Part shown: positions 1-13,271 of the stretch, one piece after another | How the letters are laid out: each line of letters starts with the position of its first letter | Numbering within the stretch: position 1 is the stretch's first letter | Source: Anisakis pegreffii | Taxonomy: Eukaryota; Nematoda; Chromadorea; Rhabditida; Anisakidae | Reading direction: 5' to 3' | NCBI GenBank assembly: GCA_035041965.1 | Contig: JAPYMA010000475.1 | Location: 19,893 to 83,892, forward strand | DNA length: 64,000 nucleotides | Notes under the pieces: model-generated | Seen by the model: the letters and a program-made list of their open reading frames with translations, nothing else | What the model was told of the DNA's origin: nothing | Database searches by the model: none | Position numbers and translations under genes: made by a program

Positions 1-1110
1 GGTTATTCGTTTTCGAATGGTGTTATTCGAAAATGTTCTTTTGTCCACGAGCAATGTGAATATTATTAATCTTATGTTCGTATATCTCGTGTGTGATCTT
101 TTTCGTTTTCATCATCATCGTCATCATCACTAATATTATTACTATGTTTGTCATTTACTTTCGCTTTTATTTCGCGAAACGGATTACATTTTTCTGTATT
201 GTTTTTGTTTACGGTTGTTGGCTTTGTATTTACGTTAAAAACGTTATTCTTGTTGATCATTGTTTTCATATTTTGTTTTGAAAATTAATTTAAGTTATAT
301 ATTGTTGCTATTTGGTGCGTCCTCATTTTGAATATCATTTACTCAATTCATCCTATCTCGATTTCAGTCTTATTTTAATTCGTATTCAAGAATATACATA
401 TGTTGAAGACATTTTGGTTGCTTTCATATCTTCTCGCTCAATGATACTCGTATGGATTTTGAGCAAAACCTTGATTCATTTATCAATTACAACAATGATA
501 CTTTTCAGTGGTAGTTTGTTCTGATACCCTATTATATGGTATGCAGTTCATTATAACTCAACGCTTCAAACTGATTGCAAAGTACCGTGCTCATTGTCGA
601 CTTTACTCTAACTCGTCAATTGATAATAACATAAACTGTGCTGTAATTTTTTGTATTAATACACGTCATTTAACATCACGAAATACCATCGTCGTAGAAG
701 AATGATCCGCTAGAAAAATATTGAAAAGAACTGCTTCATGCACATGTGAGAATTTGTAGAAGCAGTTGCAGTTTGGAGGTAATTTATATTGTGCATTCTC
801 AGTTTGCAATATGTTGGCGTATCCAATTGATCGTATACAATACACGGATAGAATTATGAAAAAATTTGTGTCAATGTGGACCAAAGTTTGTACGTGTCAG
901 TGTTAGTACATGTCAGTGTTACAGCGCAAATATGTATTTGCATACGTTGACGTTGGAAAAAATATGCATTCATTTGCAGATGAAAAGTTAGCGGAATATA
1001 ATGGAAGTAGTTTGCTGAAGCGCTAACCAAAGCAGAATAGAAATTTCGGCTATTTGGAAACAGTAGCGCGTTATTGGCCATCTTTGGTAAGAAGCACCTG
1101 GCCATATTCT
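1..1110. other. intergenic, no supported gene
   Basis: I see no exon chain here. Short open frames exist on both strands, including a minus-strand one at 72-269 with a run of Asp residues encoded by a GAT-rich stretch. None has a convincing splice context or a recognisable family. The Asp run could be the end of a gene lying outside the window, but nothing else supports that. Confidence 0.4.
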
Positions 1111-1215
1111 TGTACGAGTCGGTTTTGTGTGAAAGATGGTTTTGTGTGAAAGTTTTGTGTGAAAGATGTACGAGTCGGTTTTGTGTGAAAATGACCGGAG
1201 ATTTGTGTGAAAGAT
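1111..1215. repeat. short tandem repeat, TTTTGTGTGAAAGAT type
   Basis: Five copies of a 13-15 bp motif, TTTTGTGTGAAAGAT or close variants, occur here. Two of them sit in a longer unit that begins TGTACGAGTCGG. The copies are imperfect, which suggests an old local expansion. The repeat lies inside a minus-strand open frame, which makes that frame suspect as a gene. Confidence 0.7.
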
Positions 1216-1673
1216 AACTCATCTGAAACAATAGATTTTGATTGGTGAATTCGTTGCTTGATTCGAATCGGAACAATGTGTTATGGCATTCCAAGATGCT
1301 TTATTTTCTTGAATGTTCAGCAATAGCCTCCAAGATGTTGTATCCCATTTCATACATTTGGATGATGATGAATTCCTCCGAAATTTGTAAACTGGACATG
1401 CTGGATAACGATTGGCACAATTTACGACTACGAAAACAGCGTCGCACATTTAGACTTGCAAAAGTCAAAAATAACTACCGCTTTTTCGTTATTGGTCTTA
1501 GGATGGATTAATGGAAATGGTTCCAGTTGTAGTTGTAAGCAGTTAAATTCATTTAGGTTTACAAATTGAGACCTGAATCTTACAATAAAAGTTCTTCTCG
1601 AAATAGGTATTATCAAAGTGAATAAATTTGTGGGGCTGACTTTATATGAGTAGATCGCTTTTACTTTCACTAG

Positions 1674-1909
1674 TTGCGAGGATTGCAGCGATTGTTCAAT
1701 AACCAGCCAGCTGTTGACAAATGCTGCATTGACAAAATGGATCGCATTTCAAGGGTCCAGGATAACTGCATCCCTGCCAAATGCTACCCTGTCAAGTGCT
1801 ACCATGTTATTCAGTCACTCAACGTTCGTTTCGGTTCAATTTTTGAGCCATGCGAACGCATGTTCACCATTGTACAAAACAAGTATATGAAGATGTGCGG
1901 AATTCACCG
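1674..1909 (+). pseudogene. Cys-rich coding-like segment, unrecognised
   Basis: An open frame of about 78 codons runs to a good donor (GTGAGT) at about 1910. It has a regular set of cysteines, including CC, then C-IPAKC and PVKC spacing, then single Cys residues near EPCERMF and MKMCGIH. Two possible acceptors (TTGCGAG and ATTGCAG) lie near its start. The 3' two thirds is duplicated in inverted orientation at 3816-3982. There the frame is closed by a stop just upstream, so that copy is truncated. I do not recognise the family. It may be an orphan exon of a small secreted-type protein or a fragment carried by a repeat. No neighbouring exons were found, so it may not be functional. Confidence 0.3.
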
Positions 1910-2102
1910 TGAGTAGTATCGTGGCTGCAAGCAACCGCCTGAACTCTGGATGAGCTCAGCCCTTGTGGCTTAAGCTTCATTATTGCTAGCTGGAGTGGAT
2001 ACCGAGACAAACCGGAGGCTAAGCCTCGTGGTAAACCTCAGCAGAATATATTACATCCATGGTTTCCATTAATTAAGAGATGTATACGAAGTATTTGTAC
2101 GG
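1760..2102 (+). repeat. left arm of a ~340-bp inverted repeat
   Basis: This arm is the reverse complement of 3645-3982 with only scattered differences, such as CTCAGCCC versus CTCCGCCC and a 4-bp AATT indel near 2070. It covers part of the Cys-rich segment and about 190 bp of downstream non-coding sequence. The spacer between the arms is about 1.54 kb. Transcribed through, it would form a long hairpin. Confidence 0.85.
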
Positions 2103-3644
2103 TTGTACTTATGTTGAGAACGAAGGAGATATAATATTTTCTCAGTTCTCCATCGTTTGTATTATTAAATTCAGTCATTTCATTTAGATCGTTTCAATGA
2201 TTTGCTGATCATCTTCGATCTGATGGGGATTCCATAAACCTATATTTGTTGGTGGAATGAATACATCAACGTTGTACCTTGCACAGGATCTGAATAGTCA
2301 ATTTTCATAGCTTTATTCTCAATTCTTTTTTACCTTTTCATTTTCTGCAGCGGATCAGCCGTGAATTTGTTCTAAGCATTTTGTTTCGTTATGAGTTGGC
2401 GATAGGAATGATGCAAAATGTGATCATACCTTGGGCTGTCACTAACACTGTAGTTCATAATGCAATTTACAGCTGATACCTCAGTTGATGTTCTGCGTTG
2501 TGAGTGAATATATCAACTAGGACGAATTCATTTATTTTTAACTGAATACTACGGAAAGAACTGATTCGGTTTACAATGAATTCAGATCAGGGTGAACAGC
2601 GCTTGAACAAAAATCCTCGAATAAGACTTTGTAGACATATTTCCATCTAAAAACAAAAACATCCACAATTATTATTGAAATACGAAACAAAAGTTCGGAA
2701 CAAAACGATACGAAACATGGAAGAAAAATCTTGTGTATGTAAACATTACACATCACCGGAATTTTATGGAAAGGGTGAGTGTTTTAAGCTGGTTTCAAAT
2801 ATTTCATAGTTAGGAGGAAGGTTCACATGTGAGCAGGAATTTGAAACGAGGAGAAATTCGAATACAGAACTATTACAGTTGTATTGTTCATAACAATGTG
2901 TTAAACAACCCATTGGAATTGATAAAGAAGACAGTACAAAAGCTATTTTAATGTAGAAAAACTTCATGTTGCTTGTGCGTTCCGTTGTTGGACATCTCAC
3001 ACTATTTCACTCGAATTCTTTTCCTCTTCGTAATTGAACACAGAACTATTCATTTTTAAGAAGAGCAGTATTAAGAGTAATCCTAATAAAGAACTAATCA
3101 GTAAGGGTTAGAAAATTTTAAAAAGCAATGAAAAAACAAAATCCTAATTAAAAAACTGGATGCATGAGATCACGCTAAGATCTGAAACTCAACAACTCAA
3201 CAAATTGAACAAAACAATTGAGCAATATGAGTGAATAACTTTAGCACGTACTGTCCAATTCCAATATCGACATCAATGTACATTAAGTGAGATCGTCATA
3301 GATTTGTAGCTAACGGATACAAAACGATAGTTACATCACGATAAGAAGAACGAGCAAAATTCAAGAACACTATGACAAAAACAATATTCAATGATTATAA
3401 CAATGCGCAGAACGTTGCAGTATGTAGCTCACAGAAACATTCTCTTTCGCCTCCTTGCTTTTCTCCTCTCAAACGATTTTTAAGAACAACAGCCTTGTGC
3501 AACCAGAGCAAAGCTTGAAAAGCTTTTATCCGTCTTAAGGAATGGTGAAAGCGATAATGAAAGCTTTTTAAACGACATTTTAACCAACAATTTTCACATT
3601 GGCCGAACTGAATGTGCAATAGCGTTTGAAAATCTTGCTAGAAT
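2103..3644. other. spacer between inverted-repeat arms
   Basis: AT-rich sequence with no supported gene. I looked for a transposase-like frame, since the arms could be terminal inverted repeats, and found none. The largest frames (2764-3000 and 3395-3619, minus) show no recognisable motif and no good splice sites. Confidence 0.5.
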
Positions 3645-3982
3645 CGTACAAACACTTCTTATACATCTCTTAATGGAAACCATGGATGTACAATATTCTG
3701 CTGAGGTTTACCACGAGGCTTAGCCTCCGGTTTGTCTCGGTATCCACTCCAGCTAGCAATAATGAAGCTTAAGCCACAAGGGCGGAGCTCATCCAGAGTT
3801 CAGGCGGTTGCTTGCAGCCACGATACTACTCACGGTGAATTCCGCACATCTTCATATACTTGTTTTGTACAATGGTGAACATGCGTTCGCATGGCTCAAA
3901 AATTGAACCGAAACGAACGTTGAGTGACTGAATAACATGGTAGCACTTGACAGGGTAGCATTTGGCAGGGATGCAGTTATCC
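3645..3982 (-). repeat. right arm of the ~340-bp inverted repeat
   Basis: Inverted partner of 1760-2102. Homology starts abruptly at GGATAACTGCATCC (read on the minus strand) and fades after about 3645. Outside the arms the flanks are unrelated. I see no convincing target-site duplication. The high identity means a recent origin, by duplication or by insertion of an element. An assembly artefact should also be considered. Confidence 0.85.
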
Positions 3983-4878
3983 GTCACCCGATTTCACAAT
4001 CGAGGAGATGGAACACCGTTGCTGATGAATGTTACTAACGTGGTATCATCAATATATTATGTGGACAACCACGAGTCATTCTGCACCCGTATGGAATGCT
4101 CTGCTGTTATTATCCAGTTCTACTGTATTATCGTTCGAGCGAAGTTTGTACTGAAGTTGATGACTTGTATGGTCTATATTTAACGCCACAATATGTTTGA
4201 TGGGCTCATATTTATTTCAAATAACCGAAATATGTTGTTACTTCATCATGCTACGAGCTCATTTTATTCATTTGGTGCAACTTCGAGTTCAGCTAATCAA
4301 CAACTGCACCGTTAATCATGCTCGTAAAGAAATCGATAAAAAAAAGCTAAGCTCATGGAGTGGTGCAAATTTCATTTGTGTCGTTTGTTCTGCGTTCTCA
4401 CCATCAATTAACTCCTCTTTGAACAGTCATCTTCCGTTTATTTTTTCACACCATATTTTGTAAAATTTTGCATAGTGTTCTTTGTTACGTTAAATTCTTG
4501 TAAATGCGTCAGTATTACTTCTTAGAACACGTATGTATATATGTATTGCTTATGGTTCAAATTCATTATGATTTCGCTTACTCCATTCATGTTCACCGAT
4601 TCTTACGTGCACTTATCTTTACAATGTTGGCTTCATGAATCGAAATTTCAATCTAAATCGTTCGCTCTAGATTGATTTAGAGAATATTGGCATGCCATCT
4701 GGTTGTCTTTAGAAATAAATTCCAGTCAATGATAATATATCCGTTTTTAATACAGTGACCATCTGATGAATTTGTTATGCAATCGTGATTTAACTATCCA
4801 CATCTCATTTTATCCGTACGATTAGTTGCCTTAATCGTTGCGAGAGGAACGAACTAATAACACTAATAATCAAATTTC
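3983..4878. other. intergenic, SCAMP upstream region
   Basis: No supported gene. Presumably holds the SCAMP promoter, but I see no motif I would name. Open frames at 3962-4183 and 4197-4463 look like chance frames. Confidence 0.4.
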
Positions 4879-4880
4879 AG
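4872..4880 (+). promoter_or_regulatory. probable trans-splice (SL) acceptor of the SCAMP gene
   Basis: A strong AAATTTCAG acceptor lies 34 bp upstream of the SCAMP ATG, with no upstream exon that would need it. In nematodes this arrangement usually marks spliced-leader addition. It could instead be a cis acceptor for a non-coding 5' exon. Confidence 0.5.
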
Positions 4881-4914
4881 GTTCAATATTTTCATATTAT
4901 CGTGTCCGAAGTAA

Positions 4915-7900
4915 ATGTCGGCTTTGAATTCAAATCCATTTGGCGATCCATTTGCGGTAAATTATTAATTTCAGTTAACGTGTTTAATTCTTGGAATAAT
5001 TATTAAATGTGATGAATTTTCAGTGGCTCAATCGAATACCATAAATGTGTCCACAATCTATTTAATCATCGATCACTCTTATATTTGTTTTATCACTACC
5101 ATTTTCGTTAAGAAATAATTGTTTGTTTGATTATTTTTCGTCCGTTCTTTGTTTCGGTTTATAATTTAATAACTGAATATATCAAGGATCCAAGTGTTGT
5201 TCAAGCGGCCGTGCAGCCTACAGGTGGTGATCCGAATGAGGACTTCAATCCATTTGCACAAAACTCCAAGCCTGCGGCCGCTCAATCAACACCTACTACT
5301 CAGACAACTAACACTCAGGTACACGTTCTTCACTATTTGCATTTCACTCTTGTTGCATACTCATGCTTTCCTTTCTGATCCTTAGTTGTGTGGAACAGCA
5401 AATGCTTGGCATAACCCTTTTTTGATTGTTTTTTAACCCTTTCGATTACATTGTTTTCAATTTCAAAATTCTGAGGTCTTCAAAGTTTTAAAACCAAAAA
5501 CTTTACTTTTAAAAAGTCATTAGGCAATAACTACTTTTACATTGATTAATTTTATGAAGTTCCTTCATCTCGTTAAATGAAGGTTTGTTCGACTATGCTT
5601 GTTGAATAGATTTTATTACATACTAATTCGGTCGCCTAGACGGAATTCACATATCTGCCTTTTCGTACACCTACTTATTGTATTCGTCACACCTTTATTT
5701 CAGAAATTCTTAGTATTTGAAGTTGAGATAATTTTTACAAAACTAATATCTTGCATATGCGCACTACTAGTGGTAAGCAAGCAAAATTCCGTCGCAATTT
5801 TAAGCGGATTTCGGTTCTGATAATTTTTAGATTTTCGGTTTCTATAAAGGCTTGGGATCGCGAAAATAGATTGCATCGGATTCTAGCCGACCCAGTTTTT
5901 CGTTCGTTTACCGTCATTGATGCGCATAATAAAATGAATGAATTGAATGTTTGTGTGTGTGCTCCGGTCCATCCATCAATGCATCGTACTTTCGGCTATA
6001 ACTTAAGGCTTAAACTGCACTAGTGATATTGATAATCAGTTTTTGCCACGTTTAACTGCGACCTCTTCGTGTTCGTAAATGACAACGATAGTGGTTGACG
6101 CGTCATCGCATTGATTAATCGATGTAGCAGCATCCTGTCTGCATTACGCACTCACATCAGCATTCTCGTATGAATCGAATCGAGCGACATTACTGGCCTG
6201 CTCGCTGCGCTAGCCTGGATGCTAACGCAGCAACAGCACAACTTTATGATTATTCACTTTCGGTCATATATCTCTTGATGTTGTTCGTTTGTTATCATCT
6301 TACTAGCATCCATTCATCCGCCTATCCAACCATTAATCTGTTACATGCACATTCATTTGTCTCATGCATACAGATATTGAGATTGATGTATTTTTTACAG
6401 TCAATAAAAATGTTCATTTCTGAGTGCTAATCAAGCATATTGATCCAGATAAGGATACATTTTACATACACTGGTCCATTGAAGAATTTTGTTAGCAAAT
6501 TGTATTTGAAGAAGATTTGTATTTGTGTAAATTTTACTTTCGTATCATTTCATTTCTACCTCTAATCTCCTTTGTGGTTTATCATATAATGTGTTCTTGT
6601 GTCATTATTTATGCTTCGTATGCCTTTTATTGATATTATAGCGTAAACGTATAACGTATCATACTGAATCTTTTTCTGCGCATCCGGATAGTCCATTTCT
6701 AGGTCTGATCGAATAGTTTAAAGTTTAGTGAAGGAAACTGGAAGGGGATGGGCGAGAGGTAAATTTTCAGGTGATTTTGAACGGTTTATCGAAAGTACAG
6801 AAATTTAGTTTGTGTTGAGTGATAGGTACCAAAAAAGATGTGTTAATGATTCGAAGTAGTAGTTACTTGCAGCCGACGTCAACCACTGCGCAGTCAAATG
6901 CAATGAGCAGTGATGAACTGTTTCGACGTCAAGAAGAACTCGAAAGGAAAGCACAAGAATTGAGGAGGCGAGAACAGGAATTGGAGCGTCAACAGAGAAT
7001 AGGTAGCGCCGGAGTTGCCACAAACCGACCTCATAATTGGCCTCCCATTCCATCATTTCTTCCTATCCAGCCATGCTTCTATCAGGTTACTCTTTTATTT
7101 CCTCGATCGAAATGAACTCTGTAAAACTAATTCACTGAATATTTTTAGTCGAAGAATCTACTCAACTACTTAGTATTTGTAGTGGTAGTATTATCATGTA
7201 ATGCATTACACAATCAACTTCCAGTAGAGTTCTTTCATCATTGGCATTTTCTGTTCATTTTTGTTTCCAGTCTGTAGAGGGTTTCTAACCTTTCTTATAA
7301 TGAATTTATCAAAGTTTTTCGATCTTGAAGACCATGAAGGATAAGTTTACTAAAGTATGTTTAATCGTAATATTGAAATGGATCGCTTTGCTTACACATT
7401 CAAAAATTCGACTTGAAGAACGAGAGGATCTATAGGGAGTGAAACGTATTTGTTTACCGAAATCTACTGGCAGGCGAGTGCAGTAGTGACCAAACAAGAA
7501 AAGAAAATATTTGATGAAGAAAGGGCCTGAGTTGTGTTGTTGTTAGTGGCTTTTTGTGGTGGCATATTCAAATTTTCAGGATATCGAAGTGGAGATTCCA
7601 GTTCAGTTTCAGCGTACAGTGACGTTGGTCTATTACGTCTTTTTGACGTACGTGCTAGCACTGACCGTCAATGTGATCGCTTCACTGTTTTTCATGCTCT
7701 TCGGACAGGGCGGAGTGGCTATCTTTCTGCTTGCCATCATTCAACTTCTACTTTTCTCCCCATGTTCATTCCTATTTTGGTTTCGTCCTGTTTATAAAGC
7801 TTTCAGGTGAATGACTTTTACAGCTCACAATCAAATAACATGCGACGAAGTGAACTTTTTCTGGTGACGGAGATCATTGCTTTCATCTGTTAGATACTCT

Positions 7901-9447
7901 ATAATGAGTTAGTGCTATTTGGACGGTTCCAATCGCAAATGTTCAAACGGACAGCCGTAAACGCGTATTGTAGCCTAAAAAATTTCGAGTAGTTGGAAAC
8001 AGCAAATTGATTGCCTTGATTATACCCTAAAAGTAATGATAAAATAACTTCAGGAACGACAGCTCGTTCAATTTCATGGTCTTCTTCTTTGTGCTCTTTT
8101 TTCACTCCGTATTCACGCTCATACAGGCACTTGGCTTATCACAGTATGCATGCGGATGGGCTAATTCAATTGAAACTTTCCAGTATGTACTCATCATCGT
8201 CGTCGTTATTTTAAACATCTTGTAGTAATAGAGGTTTCAATCAGCATTTCATTGTTGCCAAATGAGATTTGCAATAGCAACCTCTTTTGATCAACTGATT
8301 ATCGGTTACATTATATGTTGCTGGTTAAGGGAGTCAATTAGTGCAATATTAATCGTATTCGAACATATTGTTTTTTGAATGTGGATTGCAATAACCCATT
8401 TTGATGATTTGCACATGTTGTTTTCCATTTCAACAGAATACTCTATCTTGCAAATCATAGCGATTACCAAAGTAAGCGCAAGCCCTATGGTTGTTTGTAG
8501 GAAATTGTTTGACCGGGTTGACCAATAAAATTTAGAAATCAGTCGTGAGGCATTATAATCGGATTCATGCAGTGATTATGTGTTGTGACTGGATAATTCA
8601 TTGATGTTGTCATTACTATTATTCGGATGATTAGCCATTCCATTTATTTCGCGTACTTACTGCTGTAGTGTCATTATTGAGCTTTTGATTACTAATATTA
8701 TTGTTATTATTATTTTTATTAAAATATTATTGTTGTTGTATTTGCAGTGTGAGTGTTATAGTGGCATTATTAATGCTTCTATCTGCATTAGCATTCACAG
8801 CTGCATTTGGTGGCATGGTATTCGCCCTAATCAAAGTGCATCGACTCTATCGCGGTGCTGGATTCAGTATCGATAAAGCTCGCAAAGAGTTCTCTGACGG
8901 CGTTATGGCAGATCGAAACGTGCAGCAGGTTCTTTTTATTATTCTTCGCATCATTACTCTTTCCAAACAAAACTTCCATCCGCCGGTGTAACTCGGGCAT
9001 TTCACTAGTCTGAATTGACCGAAATTCTGGATTTATAATGCATTGGCTAAACTTTTCTATTTATGCATTTGTAGTATTGTCGTACGTTATTGTAAAGCCG
9101 TTAAAAATTTTGCTCTCCATTATTTGAACGCAGTCAAATTCAGCAAATATCCGATGACCACAAAAAAACCTAACAGTATAATTGTGAGTGTTCCTGCAAT
9201 GAATTTTGAAACGGTGGCATCAGTTTTCCATTATGAAATACCAAATAGATGTAGGGTGAGGTGATAGATTGTTATCGGCATGTTTTGAATTTACGTTTAG
9301 GAATAATGAATTGGTGATTGCTTCCTCTTCTTATATCTTGGTGAGCTAGCATTTCCAAAATTTTAGGCAGCTTCTGGAGCGGCACGCGCCGCAGCAACAC
9401 ATGCAGCTAATCAGGCGATGAATCAAGCAACTCAAGGACGTTTTTAA
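4915..9447 (+). CDS. scm-1: secretory carrier-associated membrane protein (SCAMP)
   Basis: SCAMPs are four-pass proteins of post-Golgi and endosomal membranes that act in vesicle recycling and exocytosis. Exons read as 4915-4956, 5187-5318, 6873-7085, 7580-7806, 8054-8182, 8748-8928 and 9367-9447. They join in frame to 334 residues, the usual SCAMP size. The N-terminus carries NPF motifs (NPFGDPF, then FNPFAQ), which bind EH-domain proteins. A charged coiled coil (DELFRRQEELERKAQE) follows at about residues 73-105. Then comes the family hallmark NWPP and PCFYQDIEVEIP, just before the membrane core (about 130-270). The conserved E-peptide region between TM2 and TM3 reads FWFRPVYKAFRNDSS. The tail is Ala/Asn-rich and ends in QGRF. 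Intron 2 is about 1.55 kb and holds no gene. The family call is secure. The symbol follows the single C. elegans SCAMP gene and is less certain. Confidence 0.93.
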
Positions 9448-12400
9448 AGTGGAAATGATGAATGGTTGGCTGATTCAACGAAAGGCAAGGATACGACGGG
9501 CTTAAGATATTTCTGTGAAAGAACAATTTGATTCATTACATTTTGTATCTACGTAAACGAATCCGTGACTGAAAACCATTCTGAATTTATTTGGATTTAT
9601 TCGTTGAATCTTATCGATTCTTGAACAGAGTTATACTCATTTTGTTCCCAAATTTAAGGTATTCGTTGTTTCTTGTTTCTTTGTAACTTCTCTGCCGCAT
9701 GATTGTTCGAATGTTTAATTATTAATTCACTCCTATTAGTTCACTGCTTTTCTTTATACATTCTCGGTTATTCTACTTGTGTGATTCATTTGATTTGTTT
9801 CCTACTACACCCGCCAAATTCACCACAGTGATTTTCGAATTAATTGGCCACTGTCCTCAACAACCGAACTACTATCAGCTGCTTTTTCTTTCAAAGGGTT
9901 TTATAAAGCTCTATGAGTCCTGTTCTTGCTTGCATTTACTGTCCTTCCATATCTTCTGCAAATCGTTTTTTCCAGTTCATTATTTTGCGAAATTGTTACT
10001 GGTAACAGTAATAATAATAATTATTATTATTTACACGTTCGAAACTACTTTTTTGAAAGGTTGATCGTTTCTGTGTTTGGCTTATTGTTTGTCACCTTTG
10101 TTTTTAATCTTTTAGCAACAATGATCCATCCTCCCATCAGATAATATTGAGATGGATCATCTTCTCATTTCTTTACTCGTTTCTTCCAGAAGTGCGCCAA
10201 TATTTTCGTTAACTCTCGAAAGTAAGCGAATGAAATGGTGAATTATTAAATGATGCATATGTCAGTTAAGCCCCAGAAGTATGGTAGATGACACGTATTC
10301 TATCGGAAGTTTTTTGATCACATTTAATGAATAGTGCGAGTGATTTTTTGTTGCAATTGAACGACTGAAATGGTGATTATTCCATTTGTTTACTTCTTTA
10401 TTTGGTTCAAACTTTACTAAATATTTCAGCAAAATATCATTATTCATGGCAATGTATGCTCTTTCTCGTTTGTTTATATGCTTTATTATGTATTAATTGT
10501 TCGTTTTAAAAATTGGAGAATTCATTAAATTTTTCATGTCCTATAAAATAGTTCTATTTTATTGACGTTAATAATACTGTTCTTCAACGTGTTCCCTTAA
10601 TCACAGTTTTCGTATTTTCCAAGAACAAAACATGTTGAAGGAAAAAAAGTATATGGCAATGATTGTTTCTTAAAATTTATTCATTATGAACAGGTTTATG
10701 GGGTCGTAATTTATCGCTCTTTTCTCTTTTTGATCTTTACGGTTTTACTGTTGTTCTAGTTACTAAAATTATCATCTTTTGATGAAAATATTTACTCTTT
10801 ATTGTTCAGAATCTCTGATTGAGGAGTAACTTTAATTCTTTATTTATATGCTTGCGACATTGTTCTCATCTTTATTTAATCAGATTTTTCATATTTAACC
10901 AATGCCGTTCTCTCTCCAGTTACAGTCACTATAAGAAAGAGGGCATATTTTTAATTTATACCAACATCAGTTCACATGTACACGTTTTAATTAGAATTCG
11001 AGCGAATCCATTATTTCGTGATTGTTTTTGGATTGATTCAGGACTGTGTGATATTTCTTGAAGAACTGTAGAGAATAATTTGTAATCGTGATGTTGTGCA
11101 GAAGAGCTGTAAAATCATGGTGGAAATAAAGTATCGTTTGATTCGTTATCGGTGATAACATGATTTTGTTTTGTTTTTTTGTGCACTTACAGTTCATTCA
11201 AAACTCCGAGGCCGTAATGAATGTTATGTGTAGAGAATGCTCAGAATTTTATCGTGATCGCACATTGCGTTCTTAAAATTGGTAAAGTGCTTCAGATAAT
11301 CGTCGCTGAAAACCGCATCTGCTTATCAGTTAGTTGCGGCCAAACAAACAATGCTTGTCAGTTGCAAGCGTACACGAAACAATTAAACTATTTGGTAACA
11401 TAAGCAGTTGTTGTGGTGATTAAGTTCAGTGTTTATGCTGATTAATTTACGAGGAATTATCTGAGTGTTTGGGATTTGACCGTATCGCGTTTTTAGTTTC
11501 GTGGTTTAGATTCATACTTGACAGTTGTAACAATAATTAGCACTTGAACTCTTGAAGTGGCAATCGGGCTGCGTCAAACGTTGAAGGTGAAGGCATCATA
11601 TCATCATTGTGATTAACCATCAGCGCTCAATCTATCCATAGTGTTTGTCACTGAATTTATTCAAAAGAGCAAATGAAGGCAGTAATTGTTGTTTTTTAAT
11701 ATTTCATTTCATTCGTTCAGAGCAGTTGATATTCGTCTCCTCATTAAGTCGTCCACCATAAGGTTGGCACGAGAATAAGGACAGATAGAAAAAGGCTTTC
11801 CTCCCCCATTTTGCTTTTGGTCTGGAAAATATCATTTGAAGCACGTTTTCAAATTTTATATTTGCGTTTTTGAAGTAACATTTAAACGTGTCTTGTGGGG
11901 TTGAGTGCTATCACAGCCAATCCATTTGTTTGCTTTCATCCGACGACGATCTTTGACGGTCGGTGATCTACCGTAGTCGTATGTTTGCGCACGAGACAAC
12001 ACGTATCTACTGAGCAATGCAGCGGAAGAGCATAAATGTATGAAGCGTAAAACAGCTGAGATGATGCTAGACGGCAAGACAATTGAATTATTTTAGTGAT
12101 AAAATTTTGATCAGGCATTTTTTTTTATTTGGTTTGATTTGGGCATTCCCTTATTGTGAAAAGATATTAGTCTTTATGTTCATTGGAGTGCAGAAACTCA
12201 GTATATGTTAAATTGTGAAGCACTTTAATTTTTCGTTGAAATTAATGTACAGTTTAAATATTTCATCAATGCTGAAGGGAGTTTGTGTTCTTGTCTTTTG
12301 AATATAATCATTGATCAGATAGCGAATGAAGGGCTTTTATGAGTCGTCATTGTTTAGTGGTGCTTAAATTCCACAACATCAAAATCCTTGTCAAACATTG

Positions 12401-13271
12401 ATTAAATCGACTCATAACTGATAATATTAATCATTCTTAATGCCGGCGTGGGATTGCTATTAGAAGCGTGAATAATAGACTTGGACTGTGTGAATAATTA
12501 ACATTCAATCGCTCAACTGTCATAGCATTCTAATGAAATATCGATTGGATCCAATAATATTTGAAAATGAGCTTTTCATTTATTCTAGTGGATGTTTTTC
12601 TGCATATTTATCGCATATTTGGAATCGTAGTAATTCTGCAAAAAACGCTTAAATGAATGTTGTTTGTAATTACCATTTGATCATTTAGTTAATCTGATTC
12701 ATTACTCGTATCAGTCAGTATATCATGACTGCTGTCCTTTTTTAGATTATTCTTGTTGATTCCAATCGAGCTCCTCCATATCGCACTAATCTAAGCGACT
12801 AACAAAGAATCAAAAAACCTCAGTGGCATTACTGAGCACTTGCTGAACAATTCAAGAAGGTTCATTTCATTTATTCGTTTCTTCGTTATCATTATTTTCT
12901 TATCGGATCTATTTCACAAATCGATTACATTCACGTTAATCACAGTAGTTAATGATAACTAGTTGTTATATAAATTTCTGATTGTACATCAAATTGGAGC
13001 GGTGTGAAGCTACATAAAATAAGTTTTCGTGCCTAATTTTCATTGAAACAAATTTTTTCAAATAAAAAATACTTTGTAGTATTATAACAATGTCTCATAA
13101 TCTGTTGCTTCGAAACAGCGTTAAAGTTCGCTAATGCAGTAGGGATTATTGTTGCTATGATGTCGTCTAACAGCTACTCAGTCATCACGTGGATACATTT
13201 AATTCACTCAAATATATATAATACATTTGAGGGAGGAATTTTGTAAACTTTCCACGCAATCAAGAGTTCGC
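9448..13271. other. intergenic, no supported gene
   Basis: About 3.8 kb of AT-rich sequence between SCAMP and the TULP4-type gene. It contains a short AAT/ATT palindrome near 10009-10031. A few acceptor-preceded open stretches occur, for example after GTTCAG at about 11720, but they do not chain into a gene. The SCAMP 3' UTR and TULP4 promoter should lie here, though no signal is clear enough to name. Confidence 0.4.

Noticed and set aside
854..1294. 146-residue minus-strand open frame
   Set aside because: It runs through the TTTTGTGTGAAAG tandem repeat, which creates the repeated Ser-His-Lys-Thr peptide. No other support.
2103..3644. Transposase gene between the inverted-repeat arms
   Set aside because: No frame longer than about 80 codons and no transposase motif was seen in the spacer.
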